Assembly (NCBI GenBank): GCA_963764215.1
Contig: CAVXRS010000008.1
Location: forward strand, 186,001-250,000
Length of the DNA stretch: 64,000 nt
DNA from: JAFDWI01 sp963764215
Lineage (GTDB): Bacteria; Actinomycetota; Acidimicrobiia; Acidimicrobiales; Iamiaceae
Reading direction: 5' to 3'
The position numbers and the translations under genes are program-made. Of this stretch, positions 46,042 through 55,592 are shown piece after piece (the first letter of the stretch is position 1; each line of letters opens with the position of its first letter). Below the pieces are notes generated by a model. The model searched no databases. It worked only from the letters and a program-made list of their open reading frames with translations, and had not been told where the DNA came from.

Positions 46042-46692
46042 ATGAGATATAGGCATCTTGATCGCTCTTTGACCCTCCTCATCTTCCCGCTCATGGTCGT
46101 GGCCAGCGCGTGCGGTAAGGCGCCAGCGACAAATGCCATCGGCCGCGGAACGTCCTCCACTAATGTTGCGGACGGGGCTGGCGCCGTCAGGCGGCGTCCA
46201 CCTGATCCTTGCACGACAATTGGGGATGGTAAATCCGGATACCTTAGGTTGCCCTCGGGCGTTTACCCAGTTTCCAGCAAATCGGACAGCCACCTTACAA
46301 TTGGGCAACTCGGGTGCACCTGGACGATTGGTAGCCGGAATGTTCTCTTAGCTTGGATACGCACCAGCGAGTCGGCGGATCTTCCTGTCCTAGAGCCGAT
46401 CCTTCCAGCAAAGGACAGAATCAAGGTCAAAATGCCGGGTATGGATATACGGATACAAGGGCCGCCCGGCTTTTTTGCCATCGAAGGTGTGTATCGCGGC
46501 GTTGACATCTATCTTAGTCTATCGGCCAAGAGGCATCTGCCTATCGATGTGTACGTCACCCTTGTGAAGCGGGCGCTAATGAGAGGGCGCGGCCGAAGCG
46601 CATTGAGGCCCATGAAGAGACGTGATAGCGACGCCACCAACGAACCTATTCCTGTGAGCCGATGCCCTGGCGAAGGCGCCGAGGCGGACTGA
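46042..46692 (+). CDS. Predicted lipoprotein (DUF3558-like) next to tip B
   Basis: The 216-residue protein has a signal ending at a lipobox (VVASACGK). The mature part has DPCTTIG followed by CTWTIGSRN, a DPC/CxW pattern like actinobacterial DUF3558 lipoproteins; this family call is tentative. Base composition is visibly lower in GC than the core. It sits 92 bp after tip B, and a close copy sits at the same place after module 5. That linkage makes it a candidate immunity or partner protein of tip B. The last about 30 residues may be read through a shift relative to the copy, which ends earlier. Confidence 0.6.
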   Translation: MRYRHLDRSLTLLIFPLMVVASACGKAPATNAIGRGTSSTNVADGAGAVRRRPPDPCTTIGDGKSGYLRLPSGVYPVSSKSDSHLTIGQLGCTWTIGSRNVLLAWIRTSESADLPVLEPILPAKDRIKVKMPGMDIRIQGPPGFFAIEGVYRGVDIYLSLSAKRHLPIDVYVTLVKRALMRGRGRSALRPMKRRDSDATNEPIPVSRCPGEGAEAD

Positions 46693-46698
46693 CCTCAG

Positions 46699-46974
46699 TT
46701 GGGAGAAATGTGGCTTACGATCAAGGTATCGAAGGAAGACGCACCGAGGTTAGCGCGCCTTTTGGATTGGATGTCTTGGGGTGGACCCGTGGATGCAATG
46801 GCGACCCGGTTTACCGTTGTGGTCCGCCGGGGTGGGATGGCGTGGGAATCGAAGCAACTTCGTTCGCACGCGCGTGCAATGCGGCTCGCGTCATCCCTGG
46901 TGCGTGTTGGGTCAGTGACGCTCGACGCGGTTCTCGGTCGTCGGTTCGATTTGACTGAGGTCTCGGCGGGGTGA
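46699..46974 (+). CDS. Small conserved protein of the Rhs array (family S, copy 1)
   Basis: The 91-residue protein begins GEMWLTIKVSKEDAPRLARL, with DWMSWGGPVDAMATRFTVVV in the middle and RAMRLASSLVRVGSVTLDA near the end. It has no signal or helix. It starts 6 bp after the lipoprotein. A near copy lies at 56249-56526 and a diverged homolog at 57617-57988, always by Rhs modules. I recognise no family; a cytoplasmic immunity protein is the natural guess. Its stop lies 46 bp before the next RHS core. Confidence 0.6.
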   Translation: MGEMWLTIKVSKEDAPRLARLLDWMSWGGPVDAMATRFTVVVRRGGMAWESKQLRSHARAMRLASSLVRVGSVTLDAVLGRRFDLTEVSAG

Positions 46975-47019
46975 GACGGAGGTTCACACCCGTCAGGGGC
47001 GACGAGTTTCTCGTACAAC

Positions 47020-48063
47020 GTGAATGGGCAGCGCTCCGCGGCGGGGTCGAAGGGATACAGTTGGAATGTGGCCGGCGAGCTTGCGACGTCGAACACACCG
47101 AGCGGGTCCTACCGGTATGATCCGGAGGGTTTGCGGGTCGGGATGATTCTGGGTACGGGGTGGCGACGGTATTCCTGGGATGACACGTCTGGGGCGGGTG
47201 AGTTGATCAGCGACAACCGTGCGGGTGGGGAGATGTTCTTCTTCGTGTACGGTCCTGATGGGATGCCCTGTGAACAACTCGACACCAACGGTGGCACGAC
47301 CACGGAGGTGTGGTTGCATCAGGACGCGACCGGTTCGGTGGGACTGTCGACGGACAGTGCCGGGAACCAGACCTCGACCCAGTCGTATGATCCGTGGGGC
47401 AACGTGACCGCGACAACGGGCACACCCGCACAGCTCGGGTACGACTCCGAACCGGTCGACCCGACCGGGCTCATCTACCTCCAAGCCCGCTACTACGACC
47501 CCGCCACGGGACAATTCCTGAGTGTCGACCCGCTGTTCGCCGCCACCCTCTCCGCGTACGGCTGCGCAGCGAACGACCCCATCAATGGATCCGACCCGAC
47601 CGGGCTTAGCACCTGTGGCCATCGGAAGTCAGTTTGGGATGCGGTCGGCTCGGTGGTGGACTTCGCGGCGAAGGGTGGTCATCACATGGCTCATACTCTT
47701 TACGCGGCATCTTGGGCGCAAGCGCACGGGCCGTCACCGACCCCATCTGCAGCGCCAAAGGTCGTCCGGGACAACTCGGGCATGCAGGTACTTGGAGGTG
47801 ATCGAGGCACGGTGGGCTGTGCAGTGACGATGCTTGGAGGCGGAATGCCCGGTGCGCCCCCCGGAGCGTCAGAACTCGCGTCCCAGGTATCTCGGACCGG
47901 TGGGGACGGGTCACTTCCAGGCCTGCTGGACTGCCTGCGGATGTTCTGTTCCAGCGGTGAGGGTTCACCGAATCGACCGACAGTTCCGCCTTGTGGCCCG
48001 GTTGCGCCGTACAAGGGACCCTACGTTTGGAACCTCGATCCTCGACTTTCGGGAAATGGGTGA
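47020..48063 (+). CDS. Orphan Rhs module 3 (truncated core plus tip C)
   Basis: The 347-residue frame starts at GTG 47020 inside a core that begins about 46996 (GATSFSYN-like). It carries LATSNTPSGSYRYDPEGLRV, YDPWGNVTATTG, LIYLQARYYDPATGQFLSVD and DPINGSDPTGL. Tip C (about 150 residues) starts STCGHRKSVWDAVGSVVDFA and is Pro/Gly-rich, with no motif I recognise. The core is shorter at its 5' end than in modules 1 and 2, as if joined there by recombination. The stop overlaps the next start by 8 nt. Confidence 0.72.
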   Translation: MNGQRSAAGSKGYSWNVAGELATSNTPSGSYRYDPEGLRVGMILGTGWRRYSWDDTSGAGELISDNRAGGEMFFFVYGPDGMPCEQLDTNGGTTTEVWLHQDATGSVGLSTDSAGNQTSTQSYDPWGNVTATTGTPAQLGYDSEPVDPTGLIYLQARYYDPATGQFLSVDPLFAATLSAYGCAANDPINGSDPTGLSTCGHRKSVWDAVGSVVDFAAKGGHHMAHTLYAASWAQAHGPSPTPSAAPKVVRDNSGMQVLGGDRGTVGCAVTMLGGGMPGAPPGASELASQVSRTGGDGSLPGLLDCLRMFCSSGEGSPNRPTVPPCGPVAPYKGPYVWNLDPRLSGNG

Positions 48064-48650
48064 CAAGGAAGGCTCTACTGAACTGGTGAGCCAAGTCCCG
48101 AGAGATTTTCACCGCTATTGGTGGAGGCGGCGGATTCTATTTCCGCTCAAGCCAATCCTATGGCTCATCACCATGGTTTCGTTTGCGCTCGCTGGGGGTT
48201 CTTCGCTGCCTGAAGGTGCGCAATTGTGGCGTTTGTTGTGGCCGAGGCCTTCAAAGGGTCGAGGCGTAACTTGCGGGTTGGTGCCGTCACTCTCCTCGTC
48301 CGGCCCGCGTGGTCGTCGGTCATCGTGGGATGCGCTCGAGTCGAAGCTCTACGGGATCGGCCTCACCGAATGGGGTCAGCTCTCGCGGGTTGGGCAGGAT
48401 TACGTGTGGCGGCCGTGCGAGCGGGCCAGTTGGGCTGGGGTTGGCGAAGTTTTGAGTACAAAGGAACGGTGTGGATTGCGTGAGGCGGTGTCAGGTGTTC
48501 TGTGGCTCCGTGCTGTTGACGGCGCTCAGGTGAATCTCCCCAGAGCTGCTCACTGAAATTCCCCACCCGTGGGGCTCCACCACATGGGGTGGGGCTCCCT
48601 CGAAGGCTGACGGTCTCTGACCACCACCAGCACGAAGGGAGCCCTGTCTC

Positions 48651-50005
48651 ATGCTCACACGGGAGGACGATGTGGACGCTCACGCGCTCCACGCGAGGGG
48701 CTGGACGATCTCGGCGATCGCCCGGCATCTGGGCCATGACCGCAAGACGATCCGGGCGTATCTGACCGGCGACCGCGTCGCCGGCGAACGGGCCCGCGGC
48801 CGGCGACGGACGGTTCGAGCGGTTCGTCGACTATGTGCGTGCCCGGCTGGTCGAGGATCCGCATCTGTGGGCCATGACGTTGTTCGACGAGCTCGTCCGC
48901 TCGGGCTTCGACCGAGCTATCCAGACGTTGACCCGCCAGATCCGGGCCCGGGGGCTGCGCCCGGCGTGCGAGGCGTGCCGCGCCGGCCAAGGACCGGCCG
49001 GTCGCGGTGATCGAGCACCCGCCGGGTGAGGAGACCCAGTGGGACTGGGTCGAGCTGCCCGACCCGCCCGCGCGCGTGGGGTTGGGGCGTCCAAGGCGTT
49101 CCTGTTGGTCGGCGCGCTGGCGCACTCGGGGCGAGTGGCGGGGTCGTGCTCGCCGAGTCGATGGACCAGCCGCATCTGATCGACGGCCTGGACCGGATCG
49201 CCCGCGCCCTGGGCGGGCTGACCGAGGGTGTGGCGCTTCGACCGGATGGCCACCGTCTGCCACCCGGCCACGGGCCGGATCACCGCGATCGTTCGCCGGC
49301 GGTCGCCAAGCACTACGGCGTGTCAGGTGGCGATCTGCCCGCCCCGGCACGGGAACCGCAAGGGCGTCGTGGAGAAGGCCAACCACACCGCCGCGCAACG
49401 CTGGTGGCGCACCCTGCCCGACGACGTCACCGTCGAACAGGCCCAGGCGTCGCTGGACCGGCTGTGCGTGACCCGGCTCGACGCCCGCCAACGCGTCATC
49501 GACGACCGCGCGACACGGTCGGCGACCATGCCGCGACGCGAACGGCTGCGCCCGTGCCGCCGGTCGCCGTTCCCGGCACGATCGACCGTCGAGCGCACGC
49601 GTCACCGCGCAAGGGCGCTGGTCGCGTTCCGCGGGAACCGCTACTCGGTCCCACCCGAACTCGCCCGCGCGACGGTGACCGTCACCGCACGGCTCGGCGC
49701 CACACACCATCGACATCGCCACCGCCGCCGGGATCGTGATCGCCCGCCACCGCCTCGCCGCCGACGGCGCCGGCGTGCATCGTCGCGCGACCACGGCCAC
49801 GTCACCGCGCTCGAACATCGCCGCGCTCGCCGCGGTTCACCGACGCCGCCGCCGCACCGGCGCAAGGAGCGCATCCCGCCCGGGCCCGCCGCACCGAGCG
49901 CCGCCGCGGTCGCTCACCGGCGACCACCCGACCGCACCCGACGGGACCGTCATCGACCTCGCCCGCTACGCCCAGGCCGCCAACGAAAGGAACACCCTGC
50001 CATGA
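48651..50005 (+). pseudogene. istA: IS21 transposase IstA, multiply frameshifted
   Basis: The start MLTREDDVDAHALHARGWTI and HDRKTIRAYLTGDR form the N-terminal helix-turn-helix. Integrase-core pieces appear in successive frames: GEETQWDWVELPDPP (first Asp), FDRMATVCHPATGR (second Asp region) and NRKGVVEKANHTAAQRWWRT (Glu). The C-terminal end is in yet another frame (RYAQAANERNTLP). Roughly ten single-base shifts are needed over 1.35 kb. Whether this is decay or sequence error cannot be told here. Confidence 0.82.
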
Positions 50006-50851
50006 CCACCACACGACACCAGCCACGGCCGCCGCGGCCAGCGTCTACCAACAGCTGCGAGGCCACCTCGCCGACCTCAAACTCACCGCCAGCGCCGAAG
50101 CGCTGCCCGCGCGTGCTCGACGCAGGCCCAGACCGAAGGGCTGATCGCTGACCGCGACCCTCGAACGGCTCCTCGCGATCGAGGTCGACGCCACCGAAGC
50201 CCGCCGCCTCGCCGGCCGGCTGCGCTTCGCGTCGCCTGCCCACCCCGGCCCCACTCGAGGACTTCGACTACGACGCCCAACCCGGCGTCGACCGCGCACC
50301 TGCTCGCCGAGCTCGCCACCTGCCGCTACCTCGAGACCGCCACCAACGTGCTGCTCATCGGACCACCCGGCGTCGGCAAGACCCACATCGCCGTCGGCCT
50401 CGCCCGCCAAGCCGCCGAAGACCGGCTACCGCACCTACTTCACCACCGCCGCCGACCTCGCCGCCCGCTGCCACCGCGCCGCGATCGAAGGCACGCTGGG
50501 CCTACACCATGCGCTTCTTCGCCGGCCCCACCCTGCTCGTCATCGACGAACTCGGCTACCTCCCGCTGCCCGGCGAAGCCGCCTCCGCCCTGTTCCAAGT
50601 CGTCTCCCAGCGCTACCTGCAAAACCTCGATCGTGATCACCACCAACCGCGGCGTCGCCGCCTGGGGCGAGATCCTCGGCGACACCACCGTCGCCGCCGC
50701 CATGCTCGACCGGCTCCTCCACCGCTCCGTCGTCGTCAACCTCGACGGCGACAGCTACCGCCTCCGCGACCACCACGCCCGCACCGACACCCTCCGCCGC
50801 ACCACCACCGGCACCCGCCAACCCGCTAACTTGACCACGCCACACAGGTGA
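50002..50851 (+). pseudogene. istB: IS21 helper ATPase IstB, frameshifted
   Basis: ATG 50002 overlaps the istA stop. Walker A reads NVLLIGPPGVGKTHIAVGLA, Walker B region LLVIDELGYLPLPGEAA, and SIVITTNRGVAAWGEILGD is the conserved sensor segment. The C-terminus is HHARTDTLRRTTTG. Several frame changes occur before 50348 and near 50430, 50500 and 50625. Confidence 0.82.
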
Positions 50852-51078
50852 GGAAATTCGACGAGCACACCTGGGGAATTTCGGTGAGCGCCATCACTGT
50901 TACGTATCGAGCGCAACGACGGGTCGTTCTTGTTCATGCGGGTTCGGAAGCGGGACGCCCATCGGGTTTTCGACGCTGGGTTCTTCGACGCTCGACCGGC
51001 CGATGTGTCGGCAGTATCCCATATAGGACGACCGCCGCGTGATGACTCCTCGGATCGGTCGGGGATCTGAGTACCGCC

Positions 51079-51751
51079 TTGCTAGCATTCAATTTCGTGG
51101 GACTACCGTCACGGAGCTACTACGACCCTGCCACCGGCCAGTTCACCACCCCCGACCCCATGTTTACGATCACCGGGTCGAGATACGGGTACGCGCACAA
51201 CGACCCGGTCAACGGCTCCGACCCGACTGGACTCCTCGTGATGGGTGCGTGTCTCAGCGCGTCCTGTGAGCGCCGCCCTTTCGATTGAAGGGGCCGCTTG
51301 CTTCGTGATCGACGGGTTTCACTCAGGATTCCTTGTGCTGGCGGGTGGCGGATATGGGACCTCGGAAGCGAGCTTCGCAGGAGCTCTCGTCGAGAGCAGC
51401 GCCGAATCGGTGTCTGACCTGTCGGGGGCACAGGGTTGCGCGACAGTGCATCTGGGTGCGGGGGCCGGTGGCAGCTTGGAGTCGTGCATCTTCAAACATG
51501 GCGCCGACGCGACGCTAATAGTCGGGGGCGGTGCGGAAGCGGAGCCCTTAGGTTCCGTGACGTACATGGCGCTGGACTTTAAATACTATTCATGGTCCGA
51601 CGTGGTATATGATGTCCTGTCAAGGGCATTTGGATGCGGTGACGGTGCCCCCCCGACCCGATATCAGCGAAATTCTGGCGGTGGTTATGGAAGTGGGGGT
51701 GTCTCTCCGAACCAAGACGCGAGTGGCGCACCTCTGCCGCCGATATATTGA
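51079..51751 (+). pseudogene. Orphan Rhs module 4 (core remnant plus tip D), frameshifted
   Basis: Only the last about 40 residues of the RHS core remain: RSYYDPATGQFTTPDPMF and NDPVNGSDPTGL. Tip D then starts LLVMGACLSASC and shifts frame near 51270 to ALSIEGAACFVIDGFHSGFL. It continues to 51751 (GAPLPPIY). The tip is Gly/Ala/Ser-rich (GATLIVGGG-like stretches) with a few Cys. This core is more diverged from the others than they are from each other. No toxin motif is recognised. It abuts the IS21-split immunity gene and overlaps the next gene. Confidence 0.65.
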
Positions 51752-52259
51752 GGAACGAGCCTTGTCCGCTGGCCTTTCGCGTTTAAACACGACGGTAGCT
51801 GTTGGGCGTGTCTACTACTTTACTCGCGTCCTACCCGGGTTCATGTCCACAGCATTTGTCTTGGTATTGTATACCCTTGGCTTCAGCCTGATTGTCATCG
51901 CACCGATGACAATGTCGTCTATCGTGTGGACTGCACTATGCCTATTTTCGACGCCAAAGCAGGTGTCGACATGTGATGGCTTGTTTATCTTCAGAATGTG
52001 GGGCCTTAATTCGGTACAGTTTCCGATAGATGGGGCTCGAATATATCGTTCCGGTCGGCCGAAAAGTTGGCTATTTGGTGGATGGTTCGTCGAATCTGAA
52101 CGCGGCGACGTGGTCTTTGTGCCTGGCCGTGCAAATGGGCATGAGACCTGGATTTCGTCTGCAAAGTCGAGTGGGACGGATGTTCTGACCGTGATACCGC
52201 CGTCTGATTCCGCACTACGCGCCCTCGGAACACCCTTGCGACACCTTCGAGGCGACTGA
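51687..52259 (+). CDS. Two-helix membrane protein, candidate immunity to tip D
   Basis: The 190-residue protein overlaps the end of tip D by 65 nt (ATG 51687; upstream in-frame starts exist). After a soluble N-terminus come two helices, FVLVLYTLGFSLIVIAPMTM and SSIVWTALCLF, then a beta-rich PH-like domain (DGARIYRSGRPKSWLFGGWF, VVFVPGRANG). Base composition is AT-rich relative to the neighbours. The position matches an immunity gene. I recognise no family. Confidence 0.55.
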   Translation: MEVGVSLRTKTRVAHLCRRYIEERALSAGLSRLNTTVAVGRVYYFTRVLPGFMSTAFVLVLYTLGFSLIVIAPMTMSSIVWTALCLFSTPKQVSTCDGLFIFRMWGLNSVQFPIDGARIYRSGRPKSWLFGGWFVESERGDVVFVPGRANGHETWISSAKSSGTDVLTVIPPSDSALRALGTPLRHLRGD

Positions 52260-52415
52260 ATGCACCGCGCCCCGCTGGGTTCGGAAGAGCCTCTTGGCTC
52301 GTACGACAAGATCGGCCTCGGCGAAAGCACTGTTTGAGGGGACGCAGCTCGCGGGAGCGTTGGTGGCTCATGGGCGACGATCACATCGGCGAGCCGGAGC
52401 GTCGTGAGAGGCCGC

Positions 52416-52579
52416 GGGCGGGGGTCCAGTTGGGTTCCGTGACGTCGGGGTAGCCTCTTCGGTCCCGGGCGCATCGGGTGTCACCGGTCGGTGCGATCCA
52501 TGCACACACCCTGAGGGAACAGCCACTCCATGAGCCGACGTGCACAGATGACGCTGATGTTCGGCCTGGTCACGTTGGC
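52416..52579 (+). repeat. 164-bp direct repeat, copy 1
   Basis: This segment is repeated at 58365-58528 with one visible mismatch (CCTCTTCGG versus CCTCGTCGG). It contains the promoter region and the first 17 codons of the membrane glycosyltransferase gene at 58479. The homology ends at CACGTTGGC, where this copy joins a truncated IS30. Confidence 0.92.
52530..52579 (+). pseudogene. 5' fragment of the glycosyltransferase gene
   Basis: ATG 52530 begins MSRRAQMTLMFGLVTLA, identical to the start of the intact gene at 58479, and is cut after 17 codons by IS30 sequence. It is a remnant from duplication or rearrangement and has no function of its own. Confidence 0.85.
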
Positions 52580-53205
52580 AGATCCGCGAGCCACAGATGC
52601 CAATTGACACGGTCGAAGATGGTCGCGATCGCCGAGCGGCCTCGGGCGCCGATGATGAGGTCGCCTTCGAGGTGACCGACCTCGACACGGCCGACCGCGG
52701 CTGGGGGCCGGGTGTGGATGAGGTTGAACGTGCCCAGCGGACTGGTCTTCGACGCAATTTCTCCCGGTGCCCGGCAGTGTTTGCTGCACCGGCAGCGCCG
52801 GTGCAGCCCGACGTGCGGACCCTTCGCCAAGCCCCGGGTGCCGTGCGCGTACACGGCCTGGTAGATGCGCTCATGGGACACACGGCCGGTCACACCGTGG
52901 ATGCCGCGGGCCAACTCGAGCGAGATCGTCATCGGCGAGTCCTTCGCCAGCAGCCGTGGCTCGACGTGCGCCGCGAGGACCGGTGCCGACCCAGCCGGCG
53001 GGCGATCTGCGCGTTCGTCTCGGATCGCTCAACACCGACACGGAGCTCCTCACGCTCGGGCGCGGTCAACGGCTGGGCTGGCATGCCGGGACCCTCCACT
53101 GGTCAGGTGCGCCGTGTCAACAGCAGCCAGCACGGCTGCCATCACGCTCTGACCGGTGGAGACCCAACACCCCACCGTGTTGCAGTCACCCCTTGAACTC
53201 GCCTA
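52580..53205 (-). mobile_element. Truncated IS30-family element
   Basis: The transposase reads on the minus strand from ATG 53084. MPAQPLTAPEREELRVGVER and QIARRLGRHR form the N-terminal DNA-binding part. After a frameshift near 52935, GRVSHERIYQAVYAHGTRGL and VGHLEGDLIIGARGRSAIAT with its catalytic Asp follow. It ends at DRVNWHLWLADLPT, where the rest of the gene and the far end of the element are missing. The near end is at about 53200 (TGCAGTCACCCCTTGAACTC). It is joined to the 5' fragment of the glycosyltransferase gene. Confidence 0.8.
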
Positions 53206-53558
53206 AGGGTAACAATCTAGAACCCCTCGATCGAGCCTGAAGCATTGACAATTACACCTGGAGGAAATAAGATCATAAATGGCCGCTCTGACTCGCTCAC
53301 ACCTACAGAAGGCCCAATGCGCTCATTTTCATTCAACGTGGATGTTGCGGCCATCCGAAAGAAGAATCGATTTGGATGCACTAGCGACCCCTTCAGCTTC
53401 AGTGTGTCTCAGCATACTGTATTCAGTGACATAGTGAGGTCCCTTTTGGAAAGGCAGGCGGCGGTGAAGACTATTCGCTAATTGCGTCGTGGCTCTACCG
53501 CGGCGATCCACGGGACACTCACGGCGTTCGTTATTGAGATTGAGACAATGAGGCTGCG
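53206..53558. other. AT-richer stretch with one small doubtful reading frame
   Basis: A 54-codon frame at 53317-53481 (MRSFSFNVDVAAIRKKNRFG) has ATG but only a weak ribosome site; a TTG start at 53245 would lengthen it to 78 codons. Composition is lower in GC than the flanks, like the immunity-type genes of this region. Nothing else is recognised. Confidence 0.3.
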
Positions 53559-53981
53559 ATGAGCCACGAAGCACTTAAACGTAGCACCCTTGGCTTACCA
53601 TTAGCGATTGTACTTTTGGTTGCCCTCTTGCTAACCCCCTCATGTTCGGCACGATCCGGTTGGGAACCGACGTTCAGAGACTATCCTCTTCGGAGTCTGC
53701 CACAGACAACTGATTCCAAGGCTGGCTTCATCGATTTAGGCGGTGGTCGTCGCCCAGTCGTTTGGGCTCAATTTGCCCAAGGAAGAGGCATGAACGATCT
53801 AAATTCATGGATGCTTACGGAGGAAGGGCTTAATGTGAACGCCTGCTATAGGCCCGATTTTGAGAGCGACGCGAATGGGAATCTCGTGATAAGCGTTCCG
53901 AGCGGAGTGCACAAAGGTCAGGTACCTCAGCTTGTTAAGTTGTTGAGAGATTCGGGACTAGTTAAGTCAGTGAAACAGTAG
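53559..53981 (+). CDS. Small predicted lipoprotein, possible orphan immunity gene
   Basis: The 140-residue protein has a clear signal and lipobox (LLTPSCSA). The mature part contains GFIDLGGGRRPVVWAQFAQG and ends KLLRDSGLVKSVKQ. The composition is AT-rich. It stands alone between the IS30 remnant and module 5, without an Rhs tip in front. It may be an immunity gene whose toxin module was lost, but that is only positional inference. Confidence 0.5.
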   Translation: MSHEALKRSTLGLPLAIVLLVALLLTPSCSARSGWEPTFRDYPLRSLPQTTDSKAGFIDLGGGRRPVVWAQFAQGRGMNDLNSWMLTEEGLNVNACYRPDFESDANGNLVISVPSGVHKGQVPQLVKLLRDSGLVKSVKQ

Positions 53982-54290
53982 GACCGTGGGAGGGATTCAA
54001 CCGGGCCGATAGCGACAGTGAACCGCCCCGGGCCTGATGCAGACTCGGGCTATTGGTTTCCAACCAGTGCCTGGTCGGTCTGGTGGGCTGCGTAGAACGC
54101 TGCTTCGTGTTCGGGACTGCCGCACGTTTCGGTTACAGGCTGGTTGTGGGGTTCAGGCGTCCCGTTCGGCGGCGGGGTGTGATGATGGTCCCGTATTCGG
54201 TCGTGGTCAATCGGCCGCGGCAGGACTGGTGCGGGAGGGGGTCCACAAGCACTCGTGATGCGTCGTCATCTGTTGACGGCCCAGTCCGGC
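53982..54290. other. Gap before module 5, no convincing gene
   Basis: High-GC sequence separates the lipoprotein from the start of RHS core homology near 54291. Short frames exist on both strands but none shows a recognisable domain or ribosome site. It may be remnant coding sequence of an older module or element. Confidence 0.3.
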
Positions 54291-55569
54291 TGCGCCGAAC
54301 ACGTTGACTCTGCATATGACCCGGCGGGGGATCTGGCCACGGTGGGTGACACGGCGCAGGCGTTCAGCGCGGATGGGACGTTGTGTTGGTCTGCGCCGGT
54401 GTCGGTGGCGGGTAGCGGCCGGGACTGTGCCAGCCGCGCCGTCGGGGGCGACGAGTATCTCGTACAACGCGAATGGGCAGCGCACCGCCGCCGGGTCGAA
54501 ACACTACAGCTTGGAATGTGGCCGGCGAGCTTGCGACGTCGAACACACCGAGCGGGTCCTACCGGTATGATCTGGAGGGTTTGCGGGTCGGGATGATCAC
54601 CGGCACGGGGTGGCGGCGGTATTCCTGGGATGACACGTCTGGGGTGGGTGAGTTGATCAGCGACAACTGTGCGGGTGGGGAGACGTTCTTCTTACGTGTA
54701 CGGTCCTGATGGGATGCCCTGTGAGCAACTCGACTCCAACGGTGGCACCACCACGGAGGCGTGGTTGCATCAGGACGCGACCGGTTCGGTGGGACTGTCC
54801 ACGGACAGTGCCGGGAACCAGACCTCGACCCAGTCGTATGATCCGTGGGGCAACGTGACCGCGACGACGGGCACACCCCCACAACTTGGGTACAACTCCG
54901 AACCGGTCGACCCGACCGGGCTAGATCTACCTCCAAGCCCGCTACTACGACCCGACCACCGGACAATTCCTCTCCAGCGACCCCGCCTTCACGGCCACCC
55001 TGTCCGCCTACGGCTACACCGGCAACGACCCGGTCAACGGATCCGACCCGTCGGGGCTGTGCTGGCACAGCTGGCTTTGGGCTTGCCCCAATGCCGCAAT
55101 GAAGTTTCTCCGAAAGGAGCAGTCCAAGCTTGAAGCCAACGAGGCACACGTTTTCCCAGCGGCAAGCGCAAATCCTCGACGAGGCCACAGGTACATACAG
55201 GTCACTTTCTAATGTCAATTAACTTTGGGGTCAAGAGAATGGATCGCTTCAATGCGCAAAGCTCGCGGCTGAGGTTGAAGATAATGCACCCGTGACGAGA
55301 GCCCTCAATTTGACGATGCAAGCGGACAATGCAATTAGTGCTGCAGAAGCCTGCCACCTAAACCACGGCACTGGGTGTGGAACTAATTTGGTCAATACAC
55401 TCGCGGGAATAATTGCATGATATTCCCGAACTCGGGTTGGGCCCTGGATGGCAGATGGGCTTTGAAACAATCAAGGATCTCGCCAATAGATCTAAAAATA
55501 CCTTTAACTGTGTCACGGCAGTTTTGAATAGAGGAGGGCAAGCTGTGTATTCCTGTTCGGGTGGCTTTT
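54291..55569 (+). pseudogene. Orphan Rhs module 5 (RHS core plus tip B copy), many frameshifts
   Basis: The core starts SAYDPAGDLATVGDTAQAFS and follows module 2 closely, but the frame changes near 54430, 54505, 54695 and 54925, and the tip near 55145 and 55220. Tip B reads LCWHSWLWACPNAAMKFLRK, then KLAAEVEDNAPVTRALNLTM. In this copy the 3' part stays open through KNTFNCVTAVLNRGGQAVYS to a stop at 55569, past the point where module 2 ends. It is not translatable as sequenced. Confidence 0.75.
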
Positions 55570-55592
55570 GAACGTTACTGAGGTATCCTTCA

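Larger units (their letters stand above)
44802..47607 (+). repeat. 2.8-kb segmental duplication, copy 1
   Basis: This block (module 2 core, tip B, DUF3558-like lipoprotein, family S protein, and the core of module 3) matches 54344-57157 base for base apart from scattered substitutions and single-base indels. Similarity starts at GGGTGACACGGCGCAGG and stops at the end of the RHS core (GACCGGGCT), where tips C and A2 differ. Overall identity was not computed. Confidence 0.88.
48514..50899 (+). mobile_element. IS21-family insertion sequence
   Basis: Imperfect terminal inverted repeats share TGA-x-GGCGCTCA and CCCCAG: the left end at 48514 (TGTTGACGGCGCTCAGGTGA) and the right end at 50899 (complement of GGGGAATTTCGGTGAGCGCC). 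Between them lie istA and istB in the usual order, overlapping ATGA. No exact target-site duplication is evident. The reading frames are broken many times, so it is inactive as sequenced. It splits the candidate immunity gene of module 3. Confidence 0.85.
48056..51070 (+). pseudogene. Candidate immunity gene of module 3, interrupted by an IS21 element
   Basis: ATG 48056 overlaps the stop of module 3, as expected for an immunity gene. It begins MGDKEGSTELVSQVPRDFHR with a helix FPLKPILWLITMVSFALAGG. A second frame from about 48226 (VAEAFKGSRRNLRVGAVTLL to GWGWRSFEYKGTVWIA) reads more like the rest of the protein, so a shift near 48220 is likely. IS21 sequence starts at 48514. Beyond the IS end at 50899 an open frame (ERNDGSFLFMRVRKRDAHRV) runs to a stop at 51070 and is likely the severed C-terminus. 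The continuation is inference. Confidence 0.45.

Noticed and set aside
48500..50910. Target-site duplication of the IS21 element
   Set aside because: No matching 4-8 bp flanks were found on both sides, so none is claimed.
54030..54250. A transposase or other gene between the 53559 lipoprotein and module 5
   Set aside because: No frame on either strand shows a recognisable motif or a proper start.
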